A DNA stretch of 64,000 nucleotides from Actinomycetales bacterium. Lineage in GTDB: Bacteria > Actinomycetota > Actinomycetes > Mycobacteriales > Micromonosporaceae. A program made the translations under genes and the position numbers. Where the stretch lies: NCBI GenBank assembly GCA_002919305.1, contig PKFB01000059.1, positions 1-64,000 on the forward strand. The letters are read 5' to 3'. The notes beneath the pieces are model-generated. The model had not been told where the DNA came from. It made no database searches and saw nothing but the letters and a program-made list of their open reading frames with translations. Below are positions 9,007-17,239 of the stretch, piece after piece (position 1 is the first letter of the stretch; the number at the start of each line of letters is the position of its first letter).

Positions 9007-9617
9007 CAGATCGATCCCTTCCTGAGTAAGGGCATCGGTCGAGGCCCTCGGTCGGTGTGGTGGCACCACCGAGGGCCGCCTTCACGACCACCTCACCCTA
9101 CTCGCGACAAACACCAAAACCCCGTAACGACACCACCGCGACGCTGCAAAAACAAAGCGAGAAGAATTCGTGAAATAAGCTCGCTTTTCGTTCTTGAAGA
9201 GTGACGCGAGAGGATGGGTTTGAGGTGCGGAGCAGGGCCCGACCTGAACGAAAGTTAATCTGAATGAATCTCGCGGATGAGGGTTAGGGCTGCTCCTCGG
9301 TGACGGCCTCCAACCACCCCAACAGTGGCGACATCCACAGCTGGTGGCGCGGCGTCACCACGCTCATCAGGCCGTGACGGGCGTGAGCGCGCCCTGCGTC
9401 CCAGATATGCCTCTTATCGGGTACTCCACTCGCTGCGCCTGCGGAGCGAGATCAATAGCCATTGAGGACACCTTTTATCAGAGGGTCTCTGCTGAAGACG
9501 ATCGTTTGTGCAGGATTCAGGTTCCTTTCCTAGGGAGCCTCTGCAATCCGCTGCTTACCGTATGCCGCATATGGCGCGTACCGCTGTCCGCGCAATGCCT
9601 ATAGGGAACACGCACGC
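9007..9617. other. Divergent intergenic region
   Basis: About 600 bp between divergent genes with no supported gene. A small frame at 9344-9604 lacks an SD and is Cys/Arg-rich in the way shadow frames are. Promoters for both flanking genes should lie here, but I cannot assign -10/-35 boxes with confidence. Confidence 0.4.
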
Positions 9618-10217
9618 ATGACCACAGCTAACATTCCCACCCCTCCATATCTCTCTTACCCTGGCTCGCAGCACATTCCTCAGCTGAACCCGCCGCCAGG
9701 TCCACGGCCCGGGCCTCAAAGCAACCCACAGCCCGGTGGGCAGTCAGGGCCTCAACCCAGCCCGGGACTCATGCCACCCGCTCCCCGTCAAGGTGCAGGT
9801 CGCCGCTGGCTGGGATACGTCGTCTGCATCCTGTTCGGAACCGTTATCGGAATCGCGATTGGTGCCGTCGGTGTCGGTATCGGTTCCGACGATTCCTCCG
9901 AACCGGTAACCGCCCATTCTTCGCCCAGCGTTGAAGCCGACACCACCGAGGAGGCATCTCCCTCCCCAGAAGCCTCCGCCAGTATCGAGGAGGGATTGTG
10001 GATGGTCGGTGAGGATATCCAGCCCGGCATCTATCGCGCTGTCATTCCTGACGACTCCGCCAGCTGCTACTGGGAGCGGCTGTCCGGGCTGTCTGGCAGC
10101 CTTGACGACATCATCGCGAACGGTTTAGGTGAACCTGGCGAGCAGGTGTTCGTCTCTATCGCGGCTAGCGATCTTGCCTTCAACAGCGACGGCTGCGGCA
10201 CCTGGCAGCTGTTCTGA
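9618..10217 (+). CDS. Membrane-anchored protein with a GxYR-CYWER extracellular domain
   Basis: A 199-aa protein. Residues 1-60 are Pro/Gly/Gln-rich and probably cytoplasmic; one membrane helix follows (WLGYVVCILFGTVIGIAIGAV), then a Ser/Glu linker and a C-terminal domain with GEDIQPGIYRAV, SASCYWERLSG and GCGTWQLF. The two cysteines in CYWER and GCGTW probably form a disulfide. This architecture is common in actinobacterial secreted proteins and lipoproteins of unknown role, where the domain repeats the G-x-Y-x-(S/C) pattern. An AGGGAA lies about 9 nt before the ATG. The gene is single, with a strong hairpin downstream. Confidence 0.8.
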   Translation: MTTANIPTPPYLSYPGSQHIPQLNPPPGPRPGPQSNPQPGGQSGPQPSPGLMPPAPRQGAGRRWLGYVVCILFGTVIGIAIGAVGVGIGSDDSSEPVTAHSSPSVEADTTEEASPSPEASASIEEGLWMVGEDIQPGIYRAVIPDDSASCYWERLSGLSGSLDDIIANGLGEPGEQVFVSIAASDLAFNSDGCGTWQLF

Positions 10218-10258
10218 TCAGCGTCCGGCCCTGATCAACCAAGTTCCCCGATAGGCGC

Positions 10259-10303
10259 GGGTACGCCTCAACTCGCCGATCAGGACAGCGGTGAGGCGTA
10301 CCC
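10259..10303. terminator. Bidirectional terminator hairpin with GTACGC arms
   Basis: GGGTACGCCTCA and TGAGGCGTACCC form a perfect 12-bp stem with a 21-nt loop, between the convergent genes ending at 10217 and 10390. Confidence 0.7.
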
Positions 10304-10389
10304 AAGGTGTAAAACTAGCCGGACCCGTGTTGTCCCATACGCCTTCTTGCAGCAAGGGACAGGAGAAAGCGAATCAGTCGTCGATACCG

Positions 10390-12006
10390 TCAGCCGATAC
10401 CGGTCAGCTCCACCATCACCGGCAACCCCACCAGGATCAGGATCGCCCCCAGCACATCGAAACCGATACCGGATCGGATCATGGCGGTAATCGGCACCAC
10501 GCCTGAGCCGTAGGCGACGGCGTTCTGCGGCGTCGACACCGGCAACATGAACCCAAAGGAGGCCGCGAACGTCGCCGCCAACGCCGGCACAAACGGATCA
10601 ACCCCCGCCGCCACCGCCACCGGGAGCACGATCGGCACCACCACCGCCGCGGCCGCGGTGTTACTCGTGGTCTCCGACACCAGGATGGCCAACCCGACCG
10701 CGAAAGCGGTGATCGCGAACAGGGTCCCCAACCCCAACGCGTCAGACGCCGACTCCCCGATGGTCTGCGCCAAACCGGTATCCGCCAGCAGCGACCCGAA
10801 AATGATCCCGGTCCCGAACAGGATGATCGTGCCCCAGTCGATGCGCGCCGCATCGCTCCAGTTCAGGGTGAACTCGCGGTCCCGCCAATTGGTGGGCAAC
10901 ACGAACAGCAACGCGGCGCCCAGCACCGCCACCACACCCTCGTTCAAGCGCCCGCTCACCGTCGCGTACACCGAGGAATCGGTCCCCCACATCAACGCCA
11001 CCACGCCAGGGGTGATCCAGAGCGTGACCGTGACGCCGAACGCCACCAGGGTGTTCTTCTCGGCCCGGGACAGCGGACCCAACGTGGCGCGTTCAGCGCG
11101 CAGGTACTCCTCCACGCCCTCGATGCGTCGAATCTCCGGCCGGTTCAGCACAAGCAACACCACGACGAGCGCCACGAACATCGCCGCGCAGATAGGCAAC
11201 GCGGTCACCATCCACTGGGCGAACGAAATCCGTTCACCCGTGGCCTCCTCAATCAACCCACGTCCGATCAGATTCGGCGGCGTCCCCACCGGGGTCAGCA
11301 GGCCACCCACGCTCGCCCCGTACGCCAACATCAACACCAACGCGGCGCCCACCCGCAGCCGGGTCGGGTCAAAATCCGCCGCCACCAGGCCGCGGTCCCG
11401 CAGCAGGGTGGCGATCACCATCAAGATCCCCAACGCGGTGGGCAGCAACATCGCGACGGTCGCGGTGTTGGACACGAACGCCGACAACACGCACGTGATC
11501 GCGCCGAAAGCGGCCACGATCCGGTACGTGGACGACCCCACCCCTGGCAGCGACAGGATCCGCAGCGCGAATCGGCGAGCCAGGCCGGTGGCCAACATCG
11601 CCTGGGCCAAAATGAACGCCCCGATGAACGTGAAGATCGTGGAGGAGCCGAACGGGGCCAGTGCCTCATCGGCCGGCGCCACGCCGAGCAGCACGATCAA
11701 GCCCACCCCGATCAACCCGCTCACCGGAATCGGGATCGGCTCGGTGATCCACAACACGACGATGCCTAGCAGAATCCCCGCCAAGGTCTGTTGAGTGGCG
11801 GGTAGGTTCAGCGGCAACGCCAGAAACCCGAGCGTCACCACGGGCGCCAACCACAACCCAGTGGTACGCCGCGCCCGCTCAAACCTCTCCTCCGCCGGGG
11901 AAAGCCGCTGCTGACTCAAGCTTCGATACGTCGCATGCCCCAGCAACGCCGAGGCCACATCCGCCTCGGGCTTCGGCCCGCTCTCTGTCCTGTCTTCAGC
12001 CGCCAT
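10390..12006 (-). CDS. SLC13/DASS-family anion (dicarboxylate/citrate) transporter
   Basis: A 538-aa polytopic membrane protein of the divalent anion:Na+ symporter family. The two inverted repeats each carry the hallmark Ser-Asn-Thr sodium/substrate motif: SNTATVAMLLPTALG in the first half and SNTAAAAVVVPIVLP in the second. LWITEPIPIPVSGLIG after the first membrane helix is also typical. The cytoplasmic N-terminus of about 45 residues is hydrophilic. The ATG at 12006 follows GGAGGG by about 6 nt. Likely substrates are C4-dicarboxylates, citrate or sulfate; the sequence does not decide. It stands alone, with no two-component partner nearby. Confidence 0.92.
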   Translation of the reverse strand: MAAEDRTESGPKPEADVASALLGHATYRSLSQQRLSPAEERFERARRTTGLWLAPVVTLGFLALPLNLPATQQTLAGILLGIVVLWITEPIPIPVSGLIGVGLIVLLGVAPADEALAPFGSSTIFTFIGAFILAQAMLATGLARRFALRILSLPGVGSSTYRIVAAFGAITCVLSAFVSNTATVAMLLPTALGILMVIATLLRDRGLVAADFDPTRLRVGAALVLMLAYGASVGGLLTPVGTPPNLIGRGLIEEATGERISFAQWMVTALPICAAMFVALVVVLLVLNRPEIRRIEGVEEYLRAERATLGPLSRAEKNTLVAFGVTVTLWITPGVVALMWGTDSSVYATVSGRLNEGVVAVLGAALLFVLPTNWRDREFTLNWSDAARIDWGTIILFGTGIIFGSLLADTGLAQTIGESASDALGLGTLFAITAFAVGLAILVSETTSNTAAAAVVVPIVLPVAVAAGVDPFVPALAATFAASFGFMLPVSTPQNAVAYGSGVVPITAMIRSGIGFDVLGAILILVGLPVMVELTGIG

Positions 12007-12600
12007 TGACCGCCCTCCGGACTAGATCGGCGCTGTACAAGCGCGTCCGTAAGATGCGGATCATTCAATGCGGTGGGATATGGGCATTCAAGAGGGTTAG
12101 AAGCCTTCTGGTTCTTCATCAGAGCTGTATGGTGTCTTGTCCTGAAGACGGGTGTAGTCGGGTGCTTTGGACATCCGTGGCGGTTGGGGTGAGAGGGCGT
12201 GCTACGCCAGTGGGCACGGTCATGCGGGGTGACGGATCTTTACGCCTGACAGGGATCTTGAAAGGGACGATCCCTATATATAAAGGAATGCGAGCGTGTA
12301 AATTGAACAAAGCGTGATCGGAGCGATACGCGAGCGATACGTCTCAGCGGCTCCACGAGCACCCTCGGGATGAGAGCGGGTGAGAGCGCACGAAGCCGTT
12401 GGGATGCGGGCTGCCAGGCGGGAGTACGCGCGTCCGTCTTAGCGCGGCTTAGTGCACTGCTATGTCTGAACGATGCACCGGAGGCCGCATCGGGCTGTGT
12501 GGACGAGGTGAGCGGCGAGGGATCGCAGCCGCCAGGCCACGCCCACACCACACAGACACGGCCCTGACGTTGGCGGCCGCGATCGTGCCCTGTGGCCCGG
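12007..12600. other. Gap upstream of the SLC13 gene
   Basis: No supported gene in about 590 bp. AGGGATC (12251-12257) and GATCCCT (12269-12275) form a 7-bp inverted repeat followed directly by TATATATAA, which could be a promoter with an operator or a weak terminator. The gap also holds the 3' flank of the HxlR gene. Confidence 0.4.
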
Positions 12601-13059
12601 TTACGGCACCGACGGTCGGGAGGCCTGCGCGTCGTAGGCCTCGCGGTTCGTCAGCACCGTTGCTATGTGGGTCTCGGCCCACTGCTTCAGGGGACGTACC
12701 GCCTCCACGAGAGAACGGCCGAGGTCGGTCAGCTCATAGGTGACCGTAACGGGCACGGTCGCCGTCACGGTGCGGGAGACCAGACCGTCCCGTTCCAGGG
12801 AACGCAGGGTCTGGGTCAACATTTTCTGACTGACCCCAGCGAGCATGCGGGACAGCTGGGAGTACCGCAACGGACGCGGCCCATCCCCATCGCCTGCCTC
12901 ATGGTGCTGAGGGCCTCCTCCGCTCAGCGCACAGAGGATCAACGTCACCCATTTGTTGGAGATTCGGTCGAGGAGCTGCCTGCTGGGGCAGGTCGCAAGA
13001 AATACATCGAACTGGAGCTTGGCCTCTTCGCGCCGTTGCGCCGCCGTCGTGGTCGTCAT
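12601..13059 (-). CDS. HxlR-family winged-helix transcriptional regulator
   Basis: A 152-aa DNA-binding regulator. The HxlR signature CPSRQLLDRISNKW near the N-terminus is followed by LRYSQL, GVSQKMLTQTLRSLERDGLV (recognition helix) and PVTVTYELTDLGRSL (wing). The start is ATG 13059, because GGGAGG lies 5 nt upstream; a longer frame to 13098 has no SD. An insertion of about 15 residues rich in Gly/Pro/His/Asp sits between the first helix (ILCALS) and RYSQL, a place where family members usually have a short turn. It is divergent from the hydrolase gene at 13234, so it probably controls that gene and itself. Confidence 0.9.
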   Translation of the reverse strand: MTTTTAAQRREEAKLQFDVFLATCPSRQLLDRISNKWVTLILCALSGGGPQHHEAGDGDGPRPLRYSQLSRMLAGVSQKMLTQTLRSLERDGLVSRTVTATVPVTVTYELTDLGRSLVEAVRPLKQWAETHIATVLTNREAYDAQASRPSVP

Positions 13060-13114
13060 CCGAGCCTCCCTAGTCGGCGGGTGACTTACGCACTTCAAGG
13101 TGCCTTCTTCCCTA

Positions 13115-13131
13115 TAGAGAGTGGCTCTCTA
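13115..13131. promoter_or_regulatory. Candidate HxlR operator
   Basis: TAGAGAG and CTCTCTA form a perfect 7-bp inverted repeat with a 3-nt spacer in the 174-bp divergent region between the HxlR and hydrolase genes. A symmetric site of this size fits a dimeric winged-helix regulator. The link to HxlR is inferred from position. Confidence 0.5.
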
Positions 13132-13233
13132 ATCATGGGGCAAGAGGTCGAACAGCCACCACCTCGACGACACCTGATTGACGGAGCAGGCTGGCGCTTC
13201 AGCCGGTGAATGACCGAAAAGTGAGAATCCGGA

Positions 13234-14130
13234 ATGTCTACACACTCCAGTGACACCGCGCTCAGCACGTCCACCGTGCCGCAGATCACAGGGATCGACG
13301 AGCGCAGGGCAGGCTACGACGCGCTCATCGCACGAAAGCTGCCTGCCGACGTCCGCACAAAGGCGAGCGTCCTCGGTACGCGCCCCGCACTCGAACTCAT
13401 CCCAGAAACCGTCCAGGACGAGCAGGAGCGCCTGCTGTATCTGCACGGCGGGGCGTTCATCATGGGATCCACCGCCGGCTATGAGGGATTCACTGCCCAG
13501 TTCGCCCGCCGGGCCGCGATCCGCACGGTCAGCCTCGACTACCGGCTCGCTCCGGAACACCCGTTCCCCGCGGCCGTCGAAGACGGTCTGGCCGCCTATC
13601 AGGACCTGCTTAACCGAGGAACTCCCCCGGACAAGATCGTGCTGGCCGGGGACTCCGCCGGAGGAAACCTGGTCCTGGCCACACTGCTTGCGGCCCGCCG
13701 AGCCGGGCTGCCGATACCGGCGGCGGCCGTCTTAATGTCGCCGGTCACCGACGTCGCTATGACCGGTGCCTCAATGCAGTCCAAGAAGGGCGTCGACCCC
13801 ATCTTCACCCCGGAGGCCCTCGCCGAGCCGTTCGCCGCCTACCTGGCCGGCGCGGACCCACGTTCCGAGCTCGCCAGTCCGCTCTTCGCTGATCTGCGTG
13901 GCCTGCCGGAACTGCTGATTCAGGTCGGTGCCCACGAGCTGCTGCTTGATGACTCGACCAGGCTCGCCGCACAAGCAGCGGCGGCCGATGTCACCGTCAC
14001 CCTCGAGGTGCTCGCACAGGCGCCGCACGTTTTCCAGATCAACTACGAGTCCTCGGCTGCGGCCGACGCCGCGCTCGACCGGATCGCGCGGTTCATCCGC
14101 CGGGTCCTGAGCCAGACCCTGACCAACTGA
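13234..14130 (+). CDS. Alpha/beta hydrolase (HSL-like esterase/lipase)
   Basis: A 298-aa cytoplasmic esterase of the hormone-sensitive-lipase-like group. YLHGGAFIMGS supplies the HGG oxyanion motif, GDSAGGN the nucleophile elbow with the catalytic serine, VGAHELLLDD the acid, and APHVF the catalytic histidine, in the correct order. DYRLAPEHPFPAAVED is the typical segment between them. There is no signal peptide. It is transcribed away from the HxlR gene, and the pair probably forms a small-molecule-responsive detoxification unit. The SD before ATG 13234 is weak. Confidence 0.93.
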   Translation: MSTHSSDTALSTSTVPQITGIDERRAGYDALIARKLPADVRTKASVLGTRPALELIPETVQDEQERLLYLHGGAFIMGSTAGYEGFTAQFARRAAIRTVSLDYRLAPEHPFPAAVEDGLAAYQDLLNRGTPPDKIVLAGDSAGGNLVLATLLAARRAGLPIPAAAVLMSPVTDVAMTGASMQSKKGVDPIFTPEALAEPFAAYLAGADPRSELASPLFADLRGLPELLIQVGAHELLLDDSTRLAAQAAAADVTVTLEVLAQAPHVFQINYESSAAADAALDRIARFIRRVLSQTLTN

Positions 14131-14229
14131 CAGGGCAGCCGTCCGGGGACGCCTTACGCGGCACTCGACGGTTCGACTCACCACCAGGCCGCCGTGGATG
14201 GCGCTGCGGCACTCATCCGCGGCGGCGTG

Positions 14230-14268
14230 AGTACGCACCTGGACGCGCCGGCCGTCCATGTGCGTACT
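14230..14268. terminator. Bidirectional terminator with GTACGC arms
   Basis: AGTACGCACCTGGACG and CGTCCATGTGCGTACT pair over 16 bp with one mismatch and a 7-nt loop, between the convergent hydrolase and aldo/keto reductase genes. Confidence 0.75.
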
Positions 14269-14382
14269 TAAGCGCAGAGACCGTCGCCGCCGCGTCGATC
14301 AGAGCCCGGTCTCGTGCCCCGAGCCAGTGATCAGTACGACTGCGGGACCGGCTGATCGGGTACTTGGGTGCGGCGTAGCCGC

Positions 14383-15258
14383 CTAGGCCCGACCGATCGT
14401 GTCCAACTCGGCGAGGTCAGTGTCCGAAAGGGACAGTCCCGCGCCCGCGACGTTCTCGCGCAGGTGCGTGATGGACTTGGTGCCAGGGATCAGCAGGATG
14501 TTCGGCGAGCGCTGCAGCAGCCAGGCCAGGGCGACCGACAGGGGAGAGGCGTCCAAGCGAGTGGCCACTGTGGACAGTACGGCTGACTGCAGCGGGGTGA
14601 AGCCGCCGAGCGGGAAGAACGGCACGTACGCGATGCCCTGAGCGGCGAGCGAGTCGATGAGGGCATCGTCGTGCCGGTACGCGAGGTTGTACAGGTTCTG
14701 CACGCCGACAATCGGCGCGATCGACTGCGCCTCAGCGACCTGCTCCGGTGTCGCGTTGCTCAGGCCGAGGTGACGGATCAGGCCCTGCTGCTGGAGCTCC
14801 ACGAGGGTCTCGAACGCCTCAGCGATCGAGCCGGGCTGGCGTCCCTCGGCATTGCCGAGCCGGAGGTACACCAGGTCGAGAACGTCCAGACCGAGGTTCT
14901 TGAGGTTCTGGTGCACCTGCTGGCGCAGGCTCTGCGGGTCGCGGGCCGGAGGCCAGCCACCCTGCGCATCCCGCTCCGCACCCACCTTGGTCGCGATGAG
15001 CAGGGAGTCGGGATACGGGTGCAACGCCTCACGGATCAGCTCGTTGGTGACGTGCGGCCCGTAAACATCGGCGGTATCGATGTGGGTGATACCAAGTTCA
15101 ACGACCTCGCGGAGCACGGCGAGGGCGGCGTCGCGGTCGGCCGGCGGTCCCATGACCCCAGGCCCGGTCAGCTGCATCGCACCGTAGCCGAACCGGGTGA
15201 CGGTCAGGTCTCCCAACGTCCAGGTGCCGCCGGGAAGGACAGGAGAGACCACGCTCAT
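14383..15258 (-). CDS. Aldo/keto reductase
   Basis: A 291-aa NADPH-dependent oxidoreductase with a TIM-barrel fold. The catalytic Asp and Tyr are in HIDTADVYGP and the Lys in IATKVG. Where most families have DLYxxH, this protein reads LVYLRLG, so the fourth catalytic residue is Arg rather than His. That is seen in a known sub-branch of aldo/keto reductases. NADP contacts are in HLGLSNATPEQ and LIPGTKSITHLREN near the C-terminus. The ATG at 15258 has AAAGG about 7 nt upstream. Single gene; substrate unknown. Confidence 0.92.
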   Translation of the reverse strand: MSVVSPVLPGGTWTLGDLTVTRFGYGAMQLTGPGVMGPPADRDAALAVLREVVELGITHIDTADVYGPHVTNELIREALHPYPDSLLIATKVGAERDAQGGWPPARDPQSLRQQVHQNLKNLGLDVLDLVYLRLGNAEGRQPGSIAEAFETLVELQQQGLIRHLGLSNATPEQVAEAQSIAPIVGVQNLYNLAYRHDDALIDSLAAQGIAYVPFFPLGGFTPLQSAVLSTVATRLDASPLSVALAWLLQRSPNILLIPGTKSITHLRENVAGAGLSLSDTDLAELDTIGRA

Positions 15259-15515
15259 ATTTCTGCCTTTCGGATCACATGGGAACAGGTCCGGTGCATC
15301 ACGGATGCCTTCACAACTATCCGGGGGTAGCTTCCCAATCGGAAGTAGGCACTTGAAAGTACGTAACGAACAAGGAGACAGGAAGGTGCGGCTCTGAGAT
15401 TTGCCGTCTTAGCTGCTTTTCTCGGGTTTAGGCGCGGCTTCCGGCTCCGACAGACAGGCCGCGATCGGTGGTATGGCGTGAGCGAGCATGGAGCTGGGGG
15501 AGAGGGAACCCCGGT

Positions 15516-16086
15516 TTAGTACTTGGCGATGAAAGAGTCCAGAAGAGCGACGCTCTCAGCCCGCGCAACGGAGATGGAATAGGCGCGGTTATAGCGCCAC
15601 GCGGCGCCGACCAGGTCCAATGCGTCACCGCAGATTCGCAGAATGTCGGACGATCTGTTGCTGAACAGATAACGGGGGTAGCGATAGATCCGACCGCGTC
15701 GGGTGACGGTATTGACGCAGCGACACCCGTCGGAGTGAAACAGGCCACGCAGCAGCGGGCGGGGATGCCGCTGCGCGTTTATCAGCCCGGGGTAGGCGTT
15801 TGCACAGAAAACTCGCAGCACAGGGAACTTGGCTGTAGTGACGAGACGCCCATCACCGAGGTAGAGGCCAAGCAAGTACGCGTACTGCTCAGGGTCAGCC
15901 GGAGCACGCGGAGGCTGGGAGCAGCGGGGGGCAGCGGTCGAGAACACGACGGGTACGCCCCTGGCTCCCATAGAACCAGTACCGGACGGTGCTGCGCGGG
16001 AGCGCGAGGGTCCGCCATATCTGGCTGAAAGGAACACCGTCGGTATGCATTTGGACAGCGCGGTTACGGAGATGAGCCGGATGCAT
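15516..16086 (-). pseudogene. HTH plus LAGLIDADG-like gene, frameshifted and internally deleted
   Basis: The frame from ATG 16086 (MHPAHLRNRAVQMH) encodes a helix-turn-helix (FSQIWRTLALPRSTVRYW) and runs to a CP that should continue as CPRC. At that point the minus strand has six Cs (plus-strand G run 15926-15931). Five would restore the reading frame into DPEQYAYLLGLYLGDGRL, a LAGLIDADG-like motif, and on to the C-terminal part (LLRGLFHSDGCRCVN, AESVALLDSFIAKY). Between AYPGLIN and the next block some 70-80 residues seem missing compared with my memory of intact actinobacterial relatives. Two lesions make this a pseudogene, though the homopolymer could be a sequencing error. It lies just downstream of, and on the same strand as, the unusual tRNA. 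Confidence 0.72.
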
Positions 16087-16172
16087 ACCGACAGTGTCGG
16101 TGGCAGGTGTGACAGCCTTCGGAGAAAAAGAAGCGGGCTCCGGGTTGTCCGGATAGCCCGCGTCCTGCTCAA

Positions 16173-16250
16173 TGGTGCCCCCGGTGGGATTCGAACCCAC
16201 ACTGTATGGTTTTTGAGGCCATTGCCTGCTGCCAGTTGGGCTACGGGGGC
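16173..16250 (-). tRNA. tRNA with CAA anticodon (Leu) on a class I body
   Basis: The minus strand folds into a full cloverleaf: acceptor GCCCCCG/CGGGGGC (7 perfect pairs), D-arm with GG in the loop, anticodon stem ATGGC/ACCAT (one C-A mismatch next to the loop), loop CTCAAAA with anticodon CAA at 16213-16215, T-stem GTGGG/CCCAC with loop TTCGAAT, discriminator A and encoded CCA (16173-16175). The anticodon reads the Leu codon UUG. The variable loop is only 5 nt (ACAGT), whereas normal bacterial tRNA-Leu has a long variable arm. Charging identity is therefore uncertain; the discriminator A73 suits leucine. Confidence 0.9.
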
Positions 16251-16354
16251 GTATGCCGCTCATAGCTTACCCACTACGCTACGACCTGGCTGAACCGGCA
16301 TGCCATTACCGCGCCGGGTTGGTTGTCCAGGACGCATGACGTGGGAGAACGCCC

Positions 16355-16996
16355 ATGACCGAGCCTCAGGGTCGCCGTGTCCTCATCGCCGAGGATGAGG
16401 CGTTGATCCGTCTCGATCTGAAGGAGATGTTGATCGAGGAGGGGTACGACGTCGTCGGAGAGGCGGGGGATGGTGAGGCCGCGGTTCGCTTGGCGCAGGA
16501 GTTGCGTCCTGATTTGGTGATTCTTGACATCAAGATGCCGATCATGGACGGTATCGCTGCTGCCGAGCAGATCGCGAGCAATCGGATCTGCCCAGTGGTG
16601 ATTCTCACGGCGTTCAGCCAGCGGGATCTGGTGGAGCGGGCGCGGGCTGCCGGGGCCATGGCCTATCTGGTGAAGCCGTTCCAGAAGAGCGATCTGGTGC
16701 CGGCGATTGAGATCGCGGTGTCGCGGTTTACCGAGTTGGTCGCCTTGGAGTCTGAGGTGGCGACGCTGACGGAGCGGCTGGAGACCCGTAAGGTCGTGGA
16801 GCGCGCCAAGGGCGTGCTGATGATGGATTTCTCGATGACGGAGCCGGACGCCTTCCGTTGGATCCAGCGCACCGCGATGGATCACCGGATGACGATGCGG
16901 GAGGTGGCGACTCGGATCCTCGCCGAGCGTCGTCCGGAGCAGAGCAATTCGGGCGTATCGGGCTCGGACGGCGCGGGCTCGGGGCAAGGGAGTTAG
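16355..16996 (+). CDS. ANTAR-domain response regulator (PdtaR-like)
   Basis: A 213-aa RNA-binding response regulator. The N-terminal receiver has acidic residues at AEDE (12-15), the phospho-acceptor Asp58 in ILDIKMP and Lys107 in YLVKPF. The C-terminal ANTAR domain (about 135-195) has LTERLETRKVVERAKGVLM, and binds dual-hexaloop RNA to prevent transcription termination in characterised relatives. The partner kinase in mycobacteria is PdtaS, not present here. GGGAG lies 8 nt before the ATG. The gene commonly sits next to the liv operon and polA in actinomycetes, as here. The last 20 residues are Ser/Gly-rich. Confidence 0.93.
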   Translation: MTEPQGRRVLIAEDEALIRLDLKEMLIEEGYDVVGEAGDGEAAVRLAQELRPDLVILDIKMPIMDGIAAAEQIASNRICPVVILTAFSQRDLVERARAAGAMAYLVKPFQKSDLVPAIEIAVSRFTELVALESEVATLTERLETRKVVERAKGVLMMDFSMTEPDAFRWIQRTAMDHRMTMREVATRILAERRPEQSNSGVSGSDGAGSGQGS

Positions 16997-17239
16997 GCCT
17001 GTTAATCCCCGGTTTGCCCGTCGTGGGCGGATGAAGTGGGCGTGTGGGACGGCGCGGCCAGGATACGTTCAGGTTTCCAACGTAACGGTTTTGCTGTGCT
17101 CAGGCCGCGCCATCTTACGGTGACTCGGAGGATGCGGTACCGTCGCCGGCCATCGGAGCTTGTGTGAGCCGAACGTTCCTGGGCACCGCACGCAAGGTCG
17201 CGGGACTGGGTGCGTCGGCATGGAGGAGGGCACGGAGCC

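Noticed and set aside
9344..9604. 86-codon frame upstream of the membrane-anchored protein
   Set aside because: No SD and no GC3 bias.
10547..11794. 415-codon plus-strand frame opposite the SLC13 transporter
   Set aside because: Antisense shadow; the minus strand has both SNT motifs, an SD and membrane helices.
16173..16250. tRNA read as a selenocysteine or suppressor tRNA
   Set aside because: The 7-nt loop places CAA, not TCA or CTA, after U33, and the acceptor and T stems are ordinary.
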